Under the pieces are notes generated by a model. The model was not told where the DNA came from. It searched no databases and was given only the letters and a program-made list of their open reading frames with translations. Both the position numbers and the translations under genes were made by a program. Below, one piece after another: positions 1 to 8,301 of a stretch of 64,000 bases of DNA; position 1 is the first letter of the stretch, and each line of letters starts with the position of its first letter. Location of the stretch: assembly GCF_009739905.1 (NCBI RefSeq), contig NZ_CP034279.1:3410001-3474000 (forward strand), read 5' to 3'. Source of the stretch: Streptomyces ficellus (lineage in GTDB: Bacteria; Actinomycetota; Actinomycetes; Streptomycetales; Streptomycetaceae).

Positions 1-836
1 TCGACTACCTGTACTGGGTCGGCTGCGCCGGCGCCCTGGAGGACCGGGCCAAGAAGACCACCAAGGCCTTCGCGGAACTGCTGCACATGGCGGGCGTCAA
101 GTTCGCGATCATGGGCGGCGAGGAGAAGTGCACCGGTGACTCGCCGCGCCGCCTGGGCAACGAGCCGCTGTTCCAGCAGCTCGGCCAGGAGAACGTGGCG
201 ATGCTGAACATGGCGTTCGGCGAGGATGACGAGGACGAGTCGACGAAGAAGCCGAAGTCGGCCAAGAAGATCGTCGCGACCTGCCCGCACTGCTTCAACA
301 CGATCGCGAACGAGTACCCGCAGCTCGGCGGCGAGTTCGAGGTCATCCACCACACCCAGCTGCTCCAGCACCTCATCGACGAGGGCAAGCTGGTTCCGGT
401 GACGCCGGTCGACGGCCTGATCACGTACCACGACCCGTGCTACCTGGGCCGCCACAACAAGGTCTACACGCCGCCGCGCGAGATCATGTCGGCCGTCCCG
501 GGCCTGCGCCAGCAGGAGATGCACCGCCACAAGGAGCGGGGCTTCTGCTGCGGCGCCGGTGGCGCGCGGATGTGGATGGAGGAGCGGATCGGCAAGCGCA
601 TCAACACCGAGCGCGTCGACGAGGCCCTGTCCCTCAACCCGGACATCGTCTCCACCGCCTGCCCCTTCTGCCTCGTGATGCTCACGGACTCCGTGAACGG
701 CAAGAAGAACGACGGCAAGGCGAAGGAGACCCTCCAGGTCGTGGACGTCGCCCAGCTCCTGCTGGACTCGGTCAAGACCCCGGTCGAGCCGACGCCGGCG
801 GAGGACGCGGACGCGGAGCCCGAGCCGGTGAAGTAG
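1..836 (+). CDS. (Fe-S)-binding protein with CCG domains, C-terminal part
   Basis: The reading frame is open from position 3, so the gene starts before the window and only the last 277 residues are visible. Two cysteine-rich CCG modules, as in heterodisulfide-reductase and glycolate-oxidase-type iron-sulfur subunits, can be read. The first has WVGCAG, a later EEKCTGD and CPHC. The second has HDPCYLGRHN, then CCGAGGARMW, then CPFC. Such domains bind an iron-sulfur centre and pass electrons to or from a membrane partner; the Streptomyces relatives are long membrane-anchored ferredoxin-type proteins. The tail (last ~30 residues) is acidic and proline-rich. The electron donor and acceptor cannot be told from this fragment. 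A strong hairpin follows the stop. Confidence 0.88.
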   Translation, partial: DYLYWVGCAGALEDRAKKTTKAFAELLHMAGVKFAIMGGEEKCTGDSPRRLGNEPLFQQLGQENVAMLNMAFGEDDEDESTKKPKSAKKIVATCPHCFNTIANEYPQLGGEFEVIHHTQLLQHLIDEGKLVPVTPVDGLITYHDPCYLGRHNKVYTPPREIMSAVPGLRQQEMHRHKERGFCCGAGGARMWMEERIGKRINTERVDEALSLNPDIVSTACPFCLVMLTDSVNGKKNDGKAKETLQVVDVAQLLLDSVKTPVEPTPAEDADAEPEPVK

Positions 837-856
837 TTCCGGAGGTACGTCACCGA

Positions 857-895
857 AACGGCCGGACCTGCCCCGAGGGGGCGGGTCCGGCCGTT
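857..895 (+). terminator. Hairpin terminator after the Fe-S protein gene
   Basis: Perfect 12-bp arms (857-868 and 884-895) enclose a GC-rich loop. The hairpin lies 21 nt after the stop codon and ends in TT. It fits a factor-independent terminator of the Streptomyces type, which often lacks a long U tract. Confidence 0.7.
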
Positions 896-1027
896 CGCGT
901 ACACCCTGCCGGGCCCGCAGGAAGCCTCCGGGGAGCCCCCTTAGGGGATGTCACAGCTCCGCAGCAAAGGCGCCCCGTCTCCGGGCCCCGTCCACGGGAG
1001 ACGCCGGGACCGGGTACGTTCGATGAC

Positions 1028-1924
1028 GTGGCTGGATTCAGGATCGGACGCGGCCGGAGCAACCGCACCCCGCAACAACAACCGCAGCAGGCGCCGTACG
1101 GCGGGCCCGCGGCGCCGCCCCCGTACGGGCAACCGCAGGCGCGGTGGCCCCAGGGGCAGCAGGCGTACCCGCAGGGGCAGCAGCAGCCGTACGGCGAGCC
1201 GGAGTACTTCGGCGACCCCTACGCGCAGGCGCACCCCGCTCCCCCGCACGACCCGTACGCCGCGAACAACCCGGGTCACACCCGGGCGTTCAGCATCCAC
1301 GACGAGGCGTACGCGGGCGACGGCGCCCCGTACGAGGGCGGCGGCACCACCTACCAGGCGGGCGCCACCCACGCCCCGGCGGGCCCGCGCCTGCACTGGA
1401 AGCAGCTGCTCAACGGCATCGTCATGCGCCCGGGCCCCACGTTCTTCCAGATGCGCGACCACGCCGTCTGGGGCCCCGCGCTGGTGATCACCTTCCTCTA
1501 CGGCCTGCTGGCCCTCTTCGGGTTCGACCAGGCCCGCGAGGACGCGATCAACGCCACGCTGTCGACGGCCGTCCCGTACGTCCTGGTGACCGGCGCCATG
1601 TTCGTCGTCGGTGGCCTCATCCTCGGCGCGGTCACCCACACGCTGGCCCGCCAGCTGGGCGGCGACGGCGCCTGGCAGCCGACGGTCGGCCTCTCGATGC
1701 TGATCATGTCGATGACGGACGCCCCGCGCCTGCTCTTCGCCCTGTTCCTCGGCGGCGAGAACACCTTCGTGCAGATCGTCGGCTGGTTGTCCTGGCTGGC
1801 GGCGGCGGCGCTGTTCACGTCGATGGTGAGCAAGTCGCACGACCTGCCGTGGCCGAAGGCCCTGGGCGCGTCGGCGATCCAGCTGGTGGCGCTGCTGTCG
1901 CTGCTGAAGCTGGGCACGATCTGA
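1028..1924 (+). CDS. Yip1-family membrane protein
   Basis: The 298-aa product starts at GTG 1028 (reads MAGFRIGRGR), the start conserved in Streptomyces relatives; the ribosome site is weak. Residues 1-120 are low complexity, rich in Q, P, G and Y. The C-terminal half, from about residue 150, has five hydrophobic segments and matches the Yip1 domain. The family is membrane-embedded, but its role in actinobacteria is not established; the gene is conserved near dcd in the genus. An antisense open frame in the same region is a shadow of the high GC content. Confidence 0.8.
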   Translation: MAGFRIGRGRSNRTPQQQPQQAPYGGPAAPPPYGQPQARWPQGQQAYPQGQQQPYGEPEYFGDPYAQAHPAPPHDPYAANNPGHTRAFSIHDEAYAGDGAPYEGGGTTYQAGATHAPAGPRLHWKQLLNGIVMRPGPTFFQMRDHAVWGPALVITFLYGLLALFGFDQAREDAINATLSTAVPYVLVTGAMFVVGGLILGAVTHTLARQLGGDGAWQPTVGLSMLIMSMTDAPRLLFALFLGGENTFVQIVGWLSWLAAAALFTSMVSKSHDLPWPKALGASAIQLVALLSLLKLGTI

Positions 1925-1940
1925 CGCCCGACGCACGAGG

Positions 1941-1968
1941 AAGGCCCCCGCACCAGGCGGGGGCCTTT
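1941..1968 (+). terminator. Intrinsic terminator between convergent genes
   Basis: Perfect 11-bp arms AAGGCCCCCGC and GCGGGGGCCTT with a 5-nt loop are followed by TTCT. The hairpin sits 17 nt after the Yip1-family stop and 20 nt before the end of the convergent phosphoribosyltransferase gene, so it may serve both. Confidence 0.85.
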
Positions 1969-1987
1969 CTCGTGATGTCCGCGTACG

Positions 1988-2485
1988 TCAGGCGTCCAGA
2001 ACCTGCCCGGACCGCTGCACGACGGGCTTCTCGACGCTCCACGGGAAGTTGATCCACTCGTCGGTGCGCTTCCAGACGTACTCGCACTTCACCAGCGAGT
2101 GCGACTTCTCGTAGATCACTGCGCTGCGCACCTCGGCGACGTTGCCGAGGCAGAAGTCGTGCACCAGCTTCAGCGTCTTGCCGGTGTCGGCGACGTCGTC
2201 GGCGATCAGCACCTTCTTGTCGCTGAAGTCGATCGCGTTGGGCACCGGCGCCAGCATGACCGGCATCTCCAGCGTGGTCCCGACGCCGGTGTAGAACTCG
2301 ACGTTGACCAGGTGGATGTTCTTGCAGTCCAGCGCGTACGCCAGGCCGCCGGCCACGAACACCCCGCCGCGCGCGATGCTCAGCACGATGTCGGGCTCGT
2401 ACCCGTCGTCCGCGATGGTCTGCGCGAGCTCGCGGATCGCGGTCCCGAACTTCTCGTAGGTCAGGTTCTCCCGTACGTCACTCAT
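1988..2485 (-). CDS. Purine-type phosphoribosyltransferase
   Basis: The 165-aa protein starts MSDVRENLTYEKFG at ATG 2485. It carries the type I phosphoribosyltransferase PRPP loop VLIADDVADTGKTL (about residues 89-102), and SIARGG earlier forms the pyrophosphate loop. Length and layout fit xanthine/hypoxanthine-guanine phosphoribosyltransferase-like enzymes, which salvage purine bases with PRPP in the cytosol. The exact base cannot be assigned. The gene follows dcd on the same strand with a 2-nt gap, suggesting a nucleotide-metabolism operon. Confidence 0.87.
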   Translation of the reverse strand: MSDVRENLTYEKFGTAIRELAQTIADDGYEPDIVLSIARGGVFVAGGLAYALDCKNIHLVNVEFYTGVGTTLEMPVMLAPVPNAIDFSDKKVLIADDVADTGKTLKLVHDFCLGNVAEVRSAVIYEKSHSLVKCEYVWKRTDEWINFPWSVEKPVVQRSGQVLDA

Positions 2486-2487
2486 GC

Positions 2488-3063
2488 TCACACCTGCGTC
2501 CGATGGAAGTTCTGGAAGGACCGCGAGGCGGTCGGCCCCCGCTGCCCCTGATAGCGCGATCCGTACTTCTCGGAGCCGTAGGGGAACTCCGCCGGCGAGC
2601 TGAGCCGGAACATGCACAGCTGCCCGATCTTCATGCCCGGCCACAGCTTGATCGGCAGCGTGGCGAGGTTCGACAGCTCCAGCGTCACGTGCCCGGAGAA
2701 CCCGGGGTCGATGAACCCGGCCGTCGAGTGCGTCACCAGCCCGAGCCGCCCCAGCGAACTCTTCCCCTCCAGCCGGGAGGCGATGTCGTCGGGGAGGCTG
2801 ATCACCTCGTACGTCGACGCCAGCACGAACTCACCCGGGTGCAGGATGAACGCCTCGTCGCCCGGCGGCTCGATCAGCCGCGTCAGGTCCGCCTGCTCGA
2901 CCGCGGGGTCGATGTGCGGGTACCGGTGGTTCTCGAACACCCGGAAGTAGCGGTCCAGCCGCACGTCGATGCTCGAGGGCTGCACCATGGAGTCGTCGTA
3001 CGGGTCGATGCGTACCCGCCCGGCGTCGATCTCGGCCCGGATGTCCTTGTCTGAGAGAAGCAC
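2488..3063 (-). CDS. dcd: dCTP deaminase
   Basis: The 191-aa protein starts at GTG 3063 ([13 protein letters not shown]) and is the normal length for the family. It shows the conserved core [20 protein letters not shown] with the catalytic Glu just after in the trimer interface region, and ends [18 protein letters not shown], the C-terminal nucleotide-closing segment. It deaminates dCTP to dUTP and ammonia, feeding dTMP synthesis. The dcd/tRNA-Gly neighbourhood is common in Streptomyces. The next gene downstream, a phosphoribosyltransferase, is almost contiguous. Confidence 0.96.
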   Translation of the reverse strand: MLLSDKDIRAEIDAGRVRIDPYDDSMVQPSSIDVRLDRYFRVFENHRYPHIDPAVEQADLTRLIEPPGDEAFILHPGEFVLASTYEVISLPDDIASRLEGKSSLGRLGLVTHSTAGFIDPGFSGHVTLELSNLATLPIKLWPGMKIGQLCMFRLSSPAEFPYGSEKYGSRYQGQRGPTASRSFQNFHRTQV

Positions 3064-3142
3064 GTCCCGAGGATACGCAGAGCGCGCGGGCCCGCCCCAA
3101 TCGGACAGCCCCGCGCGCACTCCCGTACCCGCCGTACCCGCG

Positions 3143-3325
3143 CTACCGCCGCTGCGCCCCCACGGGCACGGCCTGCCGCAACCGCGCACACCGCGGACAC
3201 CGCAACAGCCGCCCGGGCCCGATCCGGCCGGCCCCGAGCTGCTGCATCGGGAACGAAGCGGTACTGAACACGTGCCCCTCGGCACAGCGGACGGCGACGG
3301 CGCGCTCCATGGAGTCCAAGTCCAT
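3143..3325 (-). CDS. Small zinc-ribbon-like protein
   Basis: The 60-aa product starts at ATG 3325, chosen because GGGGAAGGG lies 5 nt before it; ATG 3310 is an alternative. It shows CAEGH near residue 13 and CPRC near residue 43, a spacing that suits a single zinc-binding ribbon, and it has a basic tail. It has no signal peptide or membrane segment. I recognise it as a small protein conserved between dcd and tRNA-Gly in Streptomyces, of unknown function; zinc binding is inferred. Confidence 0.72.
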   Translation of the reverse strand: MDLDSMERAVAVRCAEGHVFSTASFPMQQLGAGRIGPGRLLRCPRCARLRQAVPVGAQRR

Positions 3326-3557
3326 CAAGTCCCTTCCCCAATGATGCGTGGACGAGAAAGCCACATTAGGGGATCAACGGGACACCACTCCACGCGGCAC
3401 TCCGCCCCCACACCGTACGCCCCAACTCCCCCCACCCGCACACCGATCCGTCCCCCACACAGCACAAAGACCCCGCGGCGCGATACACCGGGGGCCGACG
3501 GATGGGGTACAGTGAGCGACGGTACGACGCCGGTTCACATGGACCGGTCCGTCTTAC

Positions 3558-3631
3558 GCGGGTGTAGTTTAATGGTAGAACATGAGCTTCCCAAGCTCAG
3601 AGCGCGGGTTCGATTCCCGTCACCCGCTCCA
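3558..3631 (+). tRNA. tRNA-Gly (anticodon CCC)
   Basis: The acceptor stem GCGGGTG (3558-3564) pairs with CACCCGC (3621-3627), followed by T and an encoded CCA. The anticodon stem TGAGC/GCTCA encloses loop TTCCCAA, giving anticodon CCC. The T arm GCGGG-TTCGATT-CCCGT is intact, and the D arm carries GGTAGAAC. The gene is the insertion site of the downstream island. Its 3' 42 bp are repeated three times further on, and the copy here is the only one with the 5' half of a tRNA. Confidence 0.96.
3588..3629 (+). repeat. att core copy A (inside tRNA-Gly)
   Basis: This is the 42-bp core from the anticodon loop to the discriminator region of the functional tRNA. It is identical to copy D, and differs at one position from C and four from B. 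As the intact tRNA lies on this side, it is the attL of the newest insertion. Confidence 0.85.
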
Positions 3632-3636
3632 AGGTA

Positions 3637-3663
3637 AAGCCCCAGGTCAGAGACCTGGGGCTT
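3637..3663 (+). terminator. Hairpin after tRNA-Gly
   Basis: Perfect arms AAGCCCCAGGTC and GACCTGGGGCTT with an AGA loop lie 5 nt after the tRNA CCA. Equivalent hairpins follow copies B, C and D of the core, so each inserted element brought its own tRNA terminator. Copies A and C share one flank type (CCAAGGTAAAG) and copies B and D share another (GAACGAAGG). Confidence 0.8.
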
Positions 3664-3710
3664 CGTCGTTGTCTAGACCTCTTGGGGGCCGCGTGCCATT
3701 CGCGTGCCAT
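3664..3710 (+). repeat. Left-end arm-like region with paired CGTGCCAT
   Basis: Two direct CGTGCCAT repeats (3692 and 3703) lie 11 bp apart, about one helical turn, 62-74 bp after the core. The preceding TCGTCGTTGTCTAGACCT recurs at 14606. Helically phased short direct repeats beside a tRNA core are typical of integrase arm-type sites. The role is inferred. Confidence 0.5.
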
Positions 3711-3852
3711 ACCGGACCTCGCGCGGAGTCAGGGCGGGGGCCGATCGGTCCAGATCGCTCGTATCGGGAACGGCGAACTCGGGGGGAGAACGGGCGCACA
3801 GCATGGGCAGAAGTCCATCCCGCTGCTCGCGCGATTGAGTGATGATGGCGCC

Positions 3853-5001
3853 GTGATCGTGGACCTGAGCAACTACGAGCTGGTGTGGCCGACATCGCTT
3901 TTCGTGTCGGAGGGGGAACGCATCCTGAGGACCAAGGGCTCCCGTTCCTCATGGGAAGAGCGCGTGGAGTGGCTCCTCACTGAGGCCCTGGTCGGATCGA
4001 CAGCCGTTGCGGACTTCCAGGAAGTCGAGACCCCCCACGGCGGCTGGGGCTCCACGAGGGAAAGCCGGTACAGGGGAGACACCCGGGAGGACTGGTTCGA
4101 GGAACTCATCAGCCGAGCTTCGGAGATCCGACCCGCAGTCGCGCCCCGACCGTACTGGCCTCAGTGCCAAGGGCTCAGCCTCTCTGCCAAGGGGAGCACC
4201 GCGCGAGATGTCCGGCGCGAGTTCTCGCTGATCGTCAGCGACTTCGCGGACAACGGGTACTTGGTCGAACAATTCGGCGAAGACTGCGTCGACGGCCCGG
4301 AGGACCTGCCTGACGCCTCTGCTGTGATCGCGCGGCGCCTGGGCATCCCGGGCCTGTGGCCACTGACTCCGACGGTCTGGGACGAGGACATCTTCTACGG
4401 TCTGATCGAGGTCTTCCACGATCTCGTCAGCCGTCCGCGACTGCGGCGCTTCCACTCCTACGGCGCATGCGGCTGGCATCACTCGGAGTTCCACAACGGC
4501 CCTGCTCGAATCCTGTACCGCACGAAGGTCAACGAGCTGCTGCGTGAAGTCGGAATCGAGTACGAGCTCGCCGCAGAGGGCGAGGACTTGGGTCGGCTTG
4601 TCACCGTGACCGACGACGCGCGCCACCAACTGGTGCACCGCGTCCTCAACGACAGCCCGCCTACCGTCACCGCCCGCGTCCGGCACGCAATCGCACTCTT
4701 CCGTGCTCGCGACGCCTCCCTGGAAAGCAAGCGGTCGGCGATCGTTGCAGCTGTCGGCATTCTGGAGGAGCGCCGCTCCTTGATCCGCGAAGAACTCGGG
4801 AAGCCCAACGACGGCGATCTCTTCAAGATCGCCAACGGGTTCGACCTGCGCCACCGTCGCGCGGACCAGCTCGCCGACTACAACGACGCCTTCCTGGACT
4901 GGATCTTCTGGTGGTACCTCGCCACCATCGAACTCACCAACAAGCTGATCGAGGCAGCGGAACCCCCGAGGGGCGGCTCCGGATCTGAGCCTCCCTTCTG
5001 A
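3853..5001 (+). CDS. Unknown protein with HEPN-like helical C-terminus
   Basis: The product is 382 aa from GTG 3853. I prefer this start because the frame upstream runs into the att arm region; the ribosome site is poor and GTG 3859 is possible. The first third is mixed, with DLSNYELVWPTSL near the start. The last ~120 residues are helical and tryptophan-rich, with IANGFDLRHRRADQ and WIFWWYLATIEL, resembling HEPN-like domains of abortive-infection-type proteins. There is no signal peptide. It is the first cargo gene after the left att site, a common place for defence genes. The family assignment is tentative. Confidence 0.55.
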   Translation: MIVDLSNYELVWPTSLFVSEGERILRTKGSRSSWEERVEWLLTEALVGSTAVADFQEVETPHGGWGSTRESRYRGDTREDWFEELISRASEIRPAVAPRPYWPQCQGLSLSAKGSTARDVRREFSLIVSDFADNGYLVEQFGEDCVDGPEDLPDASAVIARRLGIPGLWPLTPTVWDEDIFYGLIEVFHDLVSRPRLRRFHSYGACGWHHSEFHNGPARILYRTKVNELLREVGIEYELAAEGEDLGRLVTVTDDARHQLVHRVLNDSPPTVTARVRHAIALFRARDASLESKRSAIVAAVGILEERRSLIREELGKPNDGDLFKIANGFDLRHRRADQLADYNDAFLDWIFWWYLATIELTNKLIEAAEPPRGGSGSEPPF

Positions 5002-5004
5002 CCG

Positions 5005-5469
5005 GTGTGGGAGCAGCAGGTGGAGGCCGCTCTGGACCTCCAGACCGCGTACGCGCACGTGGCCGTCCCGGTCCTGGACGACCTCGTCCGCCGCACGCCC
5101 GGCATCCAGACCAAGCAGCGCTACGCCCGCCACCTCCAGCAAGCAGTCCCGGAACACGCCGACCGCATCCTCCAGGACCCCGCCTGGGACGGCCTCGCCG
5201 CAGTCCTCGCCGAAGCGGAAACGGCCGGCCACAACCCAGCCAGCCTCCTCCACCAGGCCCTCGGACAACGCACCCTCGACGACGCCCGCAACCCCGCCCG
5301 CACCCTGACCTGGCGCATCCACCGCCTCGGCCAACGCCACACACCCGGCCCCCGCGCCCAGGCAGCCATGGCCCGCAGCACCACGCGAGTTCCCACCACC
5401 CCGACCCACCCGCCGTCAGCCACATCGATCGCCGCACAGCAGTCGACTGCACACACGCGACGGCGGTGA
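5005..5469 (+). pseudogene. C-terminal remnant of a relaxase/mobilization protein
   Basis: The 154-residue frame, from GTG 5005, resembles the extreme C-terminus of Streptomyces plasmid mobilization relaxases: a helical AYAHVAVPVLDDL, then LQDPAWDGLAAVLAEAE, then a basic low-complexity tail. The catalytic N-terminal domain (Tyr, HUH) is absent and the preceding gene is unrelated. It is read as a truncated leftover of a conjugative or mobilizable element. It could still be translated as a small protein, since the frame is open. The resemblance is from memory and is moderate. Confidence 0.55.
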
Positions 5470-5479
5470 TCAGCCAGCC

Positions 5480-5543
5480 TGTTCATTCTGTGAACGGTGG
5501 TCGTGTTCACTCGGTGAACGGTCGATCTGTTCACCGAGTGAAC
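5480..5543. promoter_or_regulatory. Three 24-bp-phased palindromic operator-like repeats
   Basis: TGTTCATTCTGTGAAC (5480), TGTTCACTCGGTGAAC (5504) and TGTTCACCGAGTGAAC (5528) each form a dyad of GTTCAC-like half sites. Start-to-start spacing is exactly 24 bp twice. The 15-bp core of the third is the exact reverse complement of the second. The array begins 11 nt after the relaxase remnant and lies about 160 bp before an XRE-type regulator gene. An operator for that or a lost plasmid regulator is the simplest reading. Confidence 0.6.
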
Positions 5544-5700
5544 AGGCGCCCCGCAAAGGTCTGGGAAGCCAGCACAGGACTGCCACCCCTGCAACTGCCT
5601 CACGCGCTCGCAGTGTCCTGGGTACCGTGCTGGTGACGAAATCTGTACGGACAGACCGGCGCAGCCCGCACGGACGTCCGGCGGTTGGGGAGGTGTCCTG

Positions 5701-6930
5701 ATGCTGGAGGAAGCCGAGGAGATCGGCCGGCGCGTCCGCAGGGCGAGGCTGCGGCTGGGGATGCCGCAGGCCGATCTCGCCACGGCCCTGGGGAAGTCGC
5801 AGGGCTGGGTGTCGAAGATGGAGCGGGGCCTGATCGAGCTGGACCGGGTCGGTCTACTCAACCAGGTCGCCGCCGAGCTGCACGTCCACCCGAACGACCT
5901 GATCGGGCGCCCGTACAGCAGCTCCCCGGACGACAACCGGTGGCAGGTCGCCGCCTCCTCTATCCTGCGCGAGCTGCGCCGCTACGACCTCACCCCCGTC
6001 TTCGACGGGACACCGCGCCCGGCGCCGCAACTGTGGCGCGAGGTCACCCGCCTCCACCGGCTCCGGGACACCGCCTCGAACGTGGCGATCCTCCGAGTCC
6101 TGCCGGACCTGTTCCGCGAGGCACGGGCCCTGGCCGAGGCGTCGGAGGGGCACGAGAGGGAGGAGGCGTGCGCGATCTACGCGGTGTGCTGCAAGTTCGC
6201 GCACACCGCCGCCCACTCCCTCGGCCACCCCGAGCTGGTCGCGATGGCCTGTGAGCGGGCCGCGTGGTCGGCCCGACTGTCCGGCGACCCGGTCCTTCCT
6301 GCGGTCGCGGACTGGATGCGGGTCTGGGACATGTGGGCGACGGCCGACTGGGCGGACGCCCTGACGCTGTCGGACAAGGCGATCGGGTCGGTACAGCAGG
6401 CATACGAGCACGGTGAACCGCTGGCCGTACGGGCCTGGGGAACCCTCCAGCTCCGGGCCGCGGTCTCGGCCGCCCGCGCCGGCCGCGCGTCAGAGGCGGA
6501 GGACCGGATCGGGTACGCGAGGGACGCCGCCGAGCGAATGGACGCATACGTCGGCGCGCCCATCTACGACCGGCACTCGCTGACGTTCTCCTCCGGGAAC
6601 GTGCAGATCCACGCCATCAGCGTCGCCCTGGAGATGGGCGAGCAGGGCAAAGCCCTGGAGATAAATCGCCGCACCAGCCCCGAACTGGTTGGATCGCTGC
6701 CCAACTCGCGTCAGGGACATCACCACATGGACATCGCGCGGGCCTGGTTGTGGGACGGCAACCGGGCCAAGGCCCTCGGCGAGCTGGAGACCGCCGAGCG
6801 GATCGCGCCCCAGCTCGTTCGGAACCACCCCATCGCCCGCTCCACCCTCCGCAGCATCGTCTACGCCGAACGGGCAGCCACCCGCGAGAAGTTGCGGCGC
6901 ATGTCCGACCGTTTTCACCTGGACGGATAG
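5701..6930 (+). CDS. XRE-family regulator with TPR-like C-terminus
   Basis: The 409-aa protein starts at ATG 5701 with GGGAGG 7 nt upstream. Residues 6-65 form a helix-turn-helix (RLRLGMPQADLATALGKSQG, then VSKMERG). The remaining ~340 residues are alpha-helical with TPR-like repeats, for example DWADALTLSDKAIGSVQQAY. Relatives in Streptomyces are DNA-binding regulators with a helical sensor region, often beside small biosynthetic or mobile loci. The ligand is unknown. It is separated by 55 nt from the co-directional genes that follow and may control them. Confidence 0.75.
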   Translation: MLEEAEEIGRRVRRARLRLGMPQADLATALGKSQGWVSKMERGLIELDRVGLLNQVAAELHVHPNDLIGRPYSSSPDDNRWQVAASSILRELRRYDLTPVFDGTPRPAPQLWREVTRLHRLRDTASNVAILRVLPDLFREARALAEASEGHEREEACAIYAVCCKFAHTAAHSLGHPELVAMACERAAWSARLSGDPVLPAVADWMRVWDMWATADWADALTLSDKAIGSVQQAYEHGEPLAVRAWGTLQLRAAVSAARAGRASEAEDRIGYARDAAERMDAYVGAPIYDRHSLTFSSGNVQIHAISVALEMGEQGKALEINRRTSPELVGSLPNSRQGHHHMDIARAWLWDGNRAKALGELETAERIAPQLVRNHPIARSTLRSIVYAERAATREKLRRMSDRFHLDG

Positions 6931-6985
6931 GGGTCGTATTCCTCGGGCTCATATTCGGGGTCGCGGCCGTCCCTAACTTCTGAGC

Positions 6986-7432
6986 ATGACCGGACGACGC
7001 CTTCCCCATCTCCCCTCCCAGGGAGCCGAGTTAGGAACAGCGGCTCCCTTCCGCCCCCGGCTCGGTGACCTCGCCGCCGACACCGCCCGCAAGGGACGGG
7101 TCGGCGTCGTGGTGACCCTCCCCGGCGAGGACTCCGCCACCACCTACCACCTGCGCCCGCCCGGCGGCGGCCCCGCCTGGTCCGCCCCGGCGGACGGCAC
7201 GACGCTGCGCCCGGTGCCGGCGCAGGCCACCCACGTCACGCTGCTGCCCGGCCGCGACGCGGTCTACGACCCGCGCGCCCGCCAGGGCTCCGTGCCCGTG
7301 GAGATCTACTTCGAGGACGGCTCGACCCGTGAGGGAGCCCTTGTCCTCACCTCGGCCGAACTGGAGCGCCTCTACACGCAGACCAGCCGCCTCCTCGATG
7401 CCCACGAGAACGCACTCGGCGGCACCACGTGA
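6986..7432 (+). CDS. Hypothetical protein
   Basis: The 148-aa product from ATG 6986 is beta-rich in the middle, with YHLRPPGGGPAW and VPVEIYFEDGS, and has a short helical end. No signal peptide or transmembrane segment is seen. I do not recognise a named family. It overlaps the next small gene by 4 nt (ACGTGA), so the two are probably co-translated. It stands first in a run of five co-directional genes leading to a PhyH-type oxygenase. Confidence 0.6.
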   Translation: MTGRRLPHLPSQGAELGTAAPFRPRLGDLAADTARKGRVGVVVTLPGEDSATTYHLRPPGGGPAWSAPADGTTLRPVPAQATHVTLLPGRDAVYDPRARQGSVPVEIYFEDGSTREGALVLTSAELERLYTQTSRLLDAHENALGGTT

Positions 7433-7650
7433 GCGGGGCCCGCCACCGCCGGCCCTACAACGCTGGCCCCGGCCGGGGTCGGTCCGACCGCAGCAGCCGG
7501 CTCGCGCTGACGTTCCTCGCCTTCGCCGGACTCGTCGGGCCGGCCTGGTCCCTGCGTGTCCACGTCGATCCGTCCCTCGGCCCCACCGGCCACCCGGCCG
7601 TCATGGCCACGCCCGACTCCAGCCCGCAGCTCCTCGCCGCCGACCGCTGA
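7429..7650 (+). CDS. Small protein with one membrane segment
   Basis: This 73-aa product starts at a GTG overlapping the previous stop. Residues 1-25 are basic, followed by one hydrophobic stretch (LALTFLAFAGLVGPAWSL) and a polar tail. It could be membrane-anchored or an uncleaved signal-anchor protein. No family is recognised; support is the 4-nt coupling and a plausible topology. Confidence 0.45.
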   Translation: MSGARHRRPYNAGPGRGRSDRSSRLALTFLAFAGLVGPAWSLRVHVDPSLGPTGHPAVMATPDSSPQLLAADR

Positions 7651-7752
7651 ACGGCCCTCCGCCGAGGAGACCCGGAGCCTCCCCGTACTGCTCCCGCACC
7701 ACTCGGCGGAGGGCGACCAGCCCCGTACTCCCGATACGCGAACGGTGAACCC

Positions 7753-8301
7753 ATGACCACATCCCTCGAACCGCCCGCCGTCCTGGACTTGGGCAGACTT
7801 TTGGAACACACCACTCGTGGCCTCGCCTACGCCGACGAGCGCGACGGGGACCGCTCGATCGAGAACGTACTTCTGAGCAGGACCGACTCGGAGACGTCGT
7901 ACCGGCGGACGGCCATGGAACAGCTGCTCTGCGGGCTCTGCTCGGAACTGCCCGAGCGGACCGCCGACGGCGTCCTCTGGCTGCTGCCACTGCCCACGGG
8001 TGCACCGGACGACCCGCGGTGGGACGGCTGGCCCGAGGGCGTCAGGACCACCGAGCCGCCCGTGTGCCTCCAGCACGCAACGCCACCGCGCGCGGGCGTC
8101 GGGCACAGGGTCTTCTACGCAGCCGAGGCCGAGCTCGTCGGCGTCCACGGAACGCTCCACCCCGCGCCCGGGGTTCTGGCTGCCCCGGTCGACCGGATGC
8201 TGAGGTTCGACGACCCTCGGATGCACTGGATGCTCGCCCACTCCTACGTACGGCAACTCCACAGGCTCACCCCCGCCAACGGGCAGGGGAGGACGCGGTG
8301 A
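7753..8301 (+). CDS. Hypothetical protein upstream of PhyH oxygenase
   Basis: The 182-aa product from ATG 7753 has no recognised family. It has no membrane segment and contains several conserved-looking aromatic and acidic patches (HWMLAHSYVRQLH near the end). Its stop overlaps the GTG of the following oxygenase gene (GTGA), so the two are translationally coupled. A partner role in the same pathway is likely but not shown. Confidence 0.6.
   Translation: MTTSLEPPAVLDLGRLLEHTTRGLAYADERDGDRSIENVLLSRTDSETSYRRTAMEQLLCGLCSELPERTADGVLWLLPLPTGAPDDPRWDGWPEGVRTTEPPVCLQHATPPRAGVGHRVFYAAEAELVGVHGTLHPAPGVLAAPVDRMLRFDDPRMHWMLAHSYVRQLHRLTPANGQGRTR

Noticed and set aside
3682..3852. Longer start (TTG 3682) for the first island gene
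   Set aside because: It would place coding sequence over the att arm repeats and has no ribosome site; GTG 3853 is preferred.
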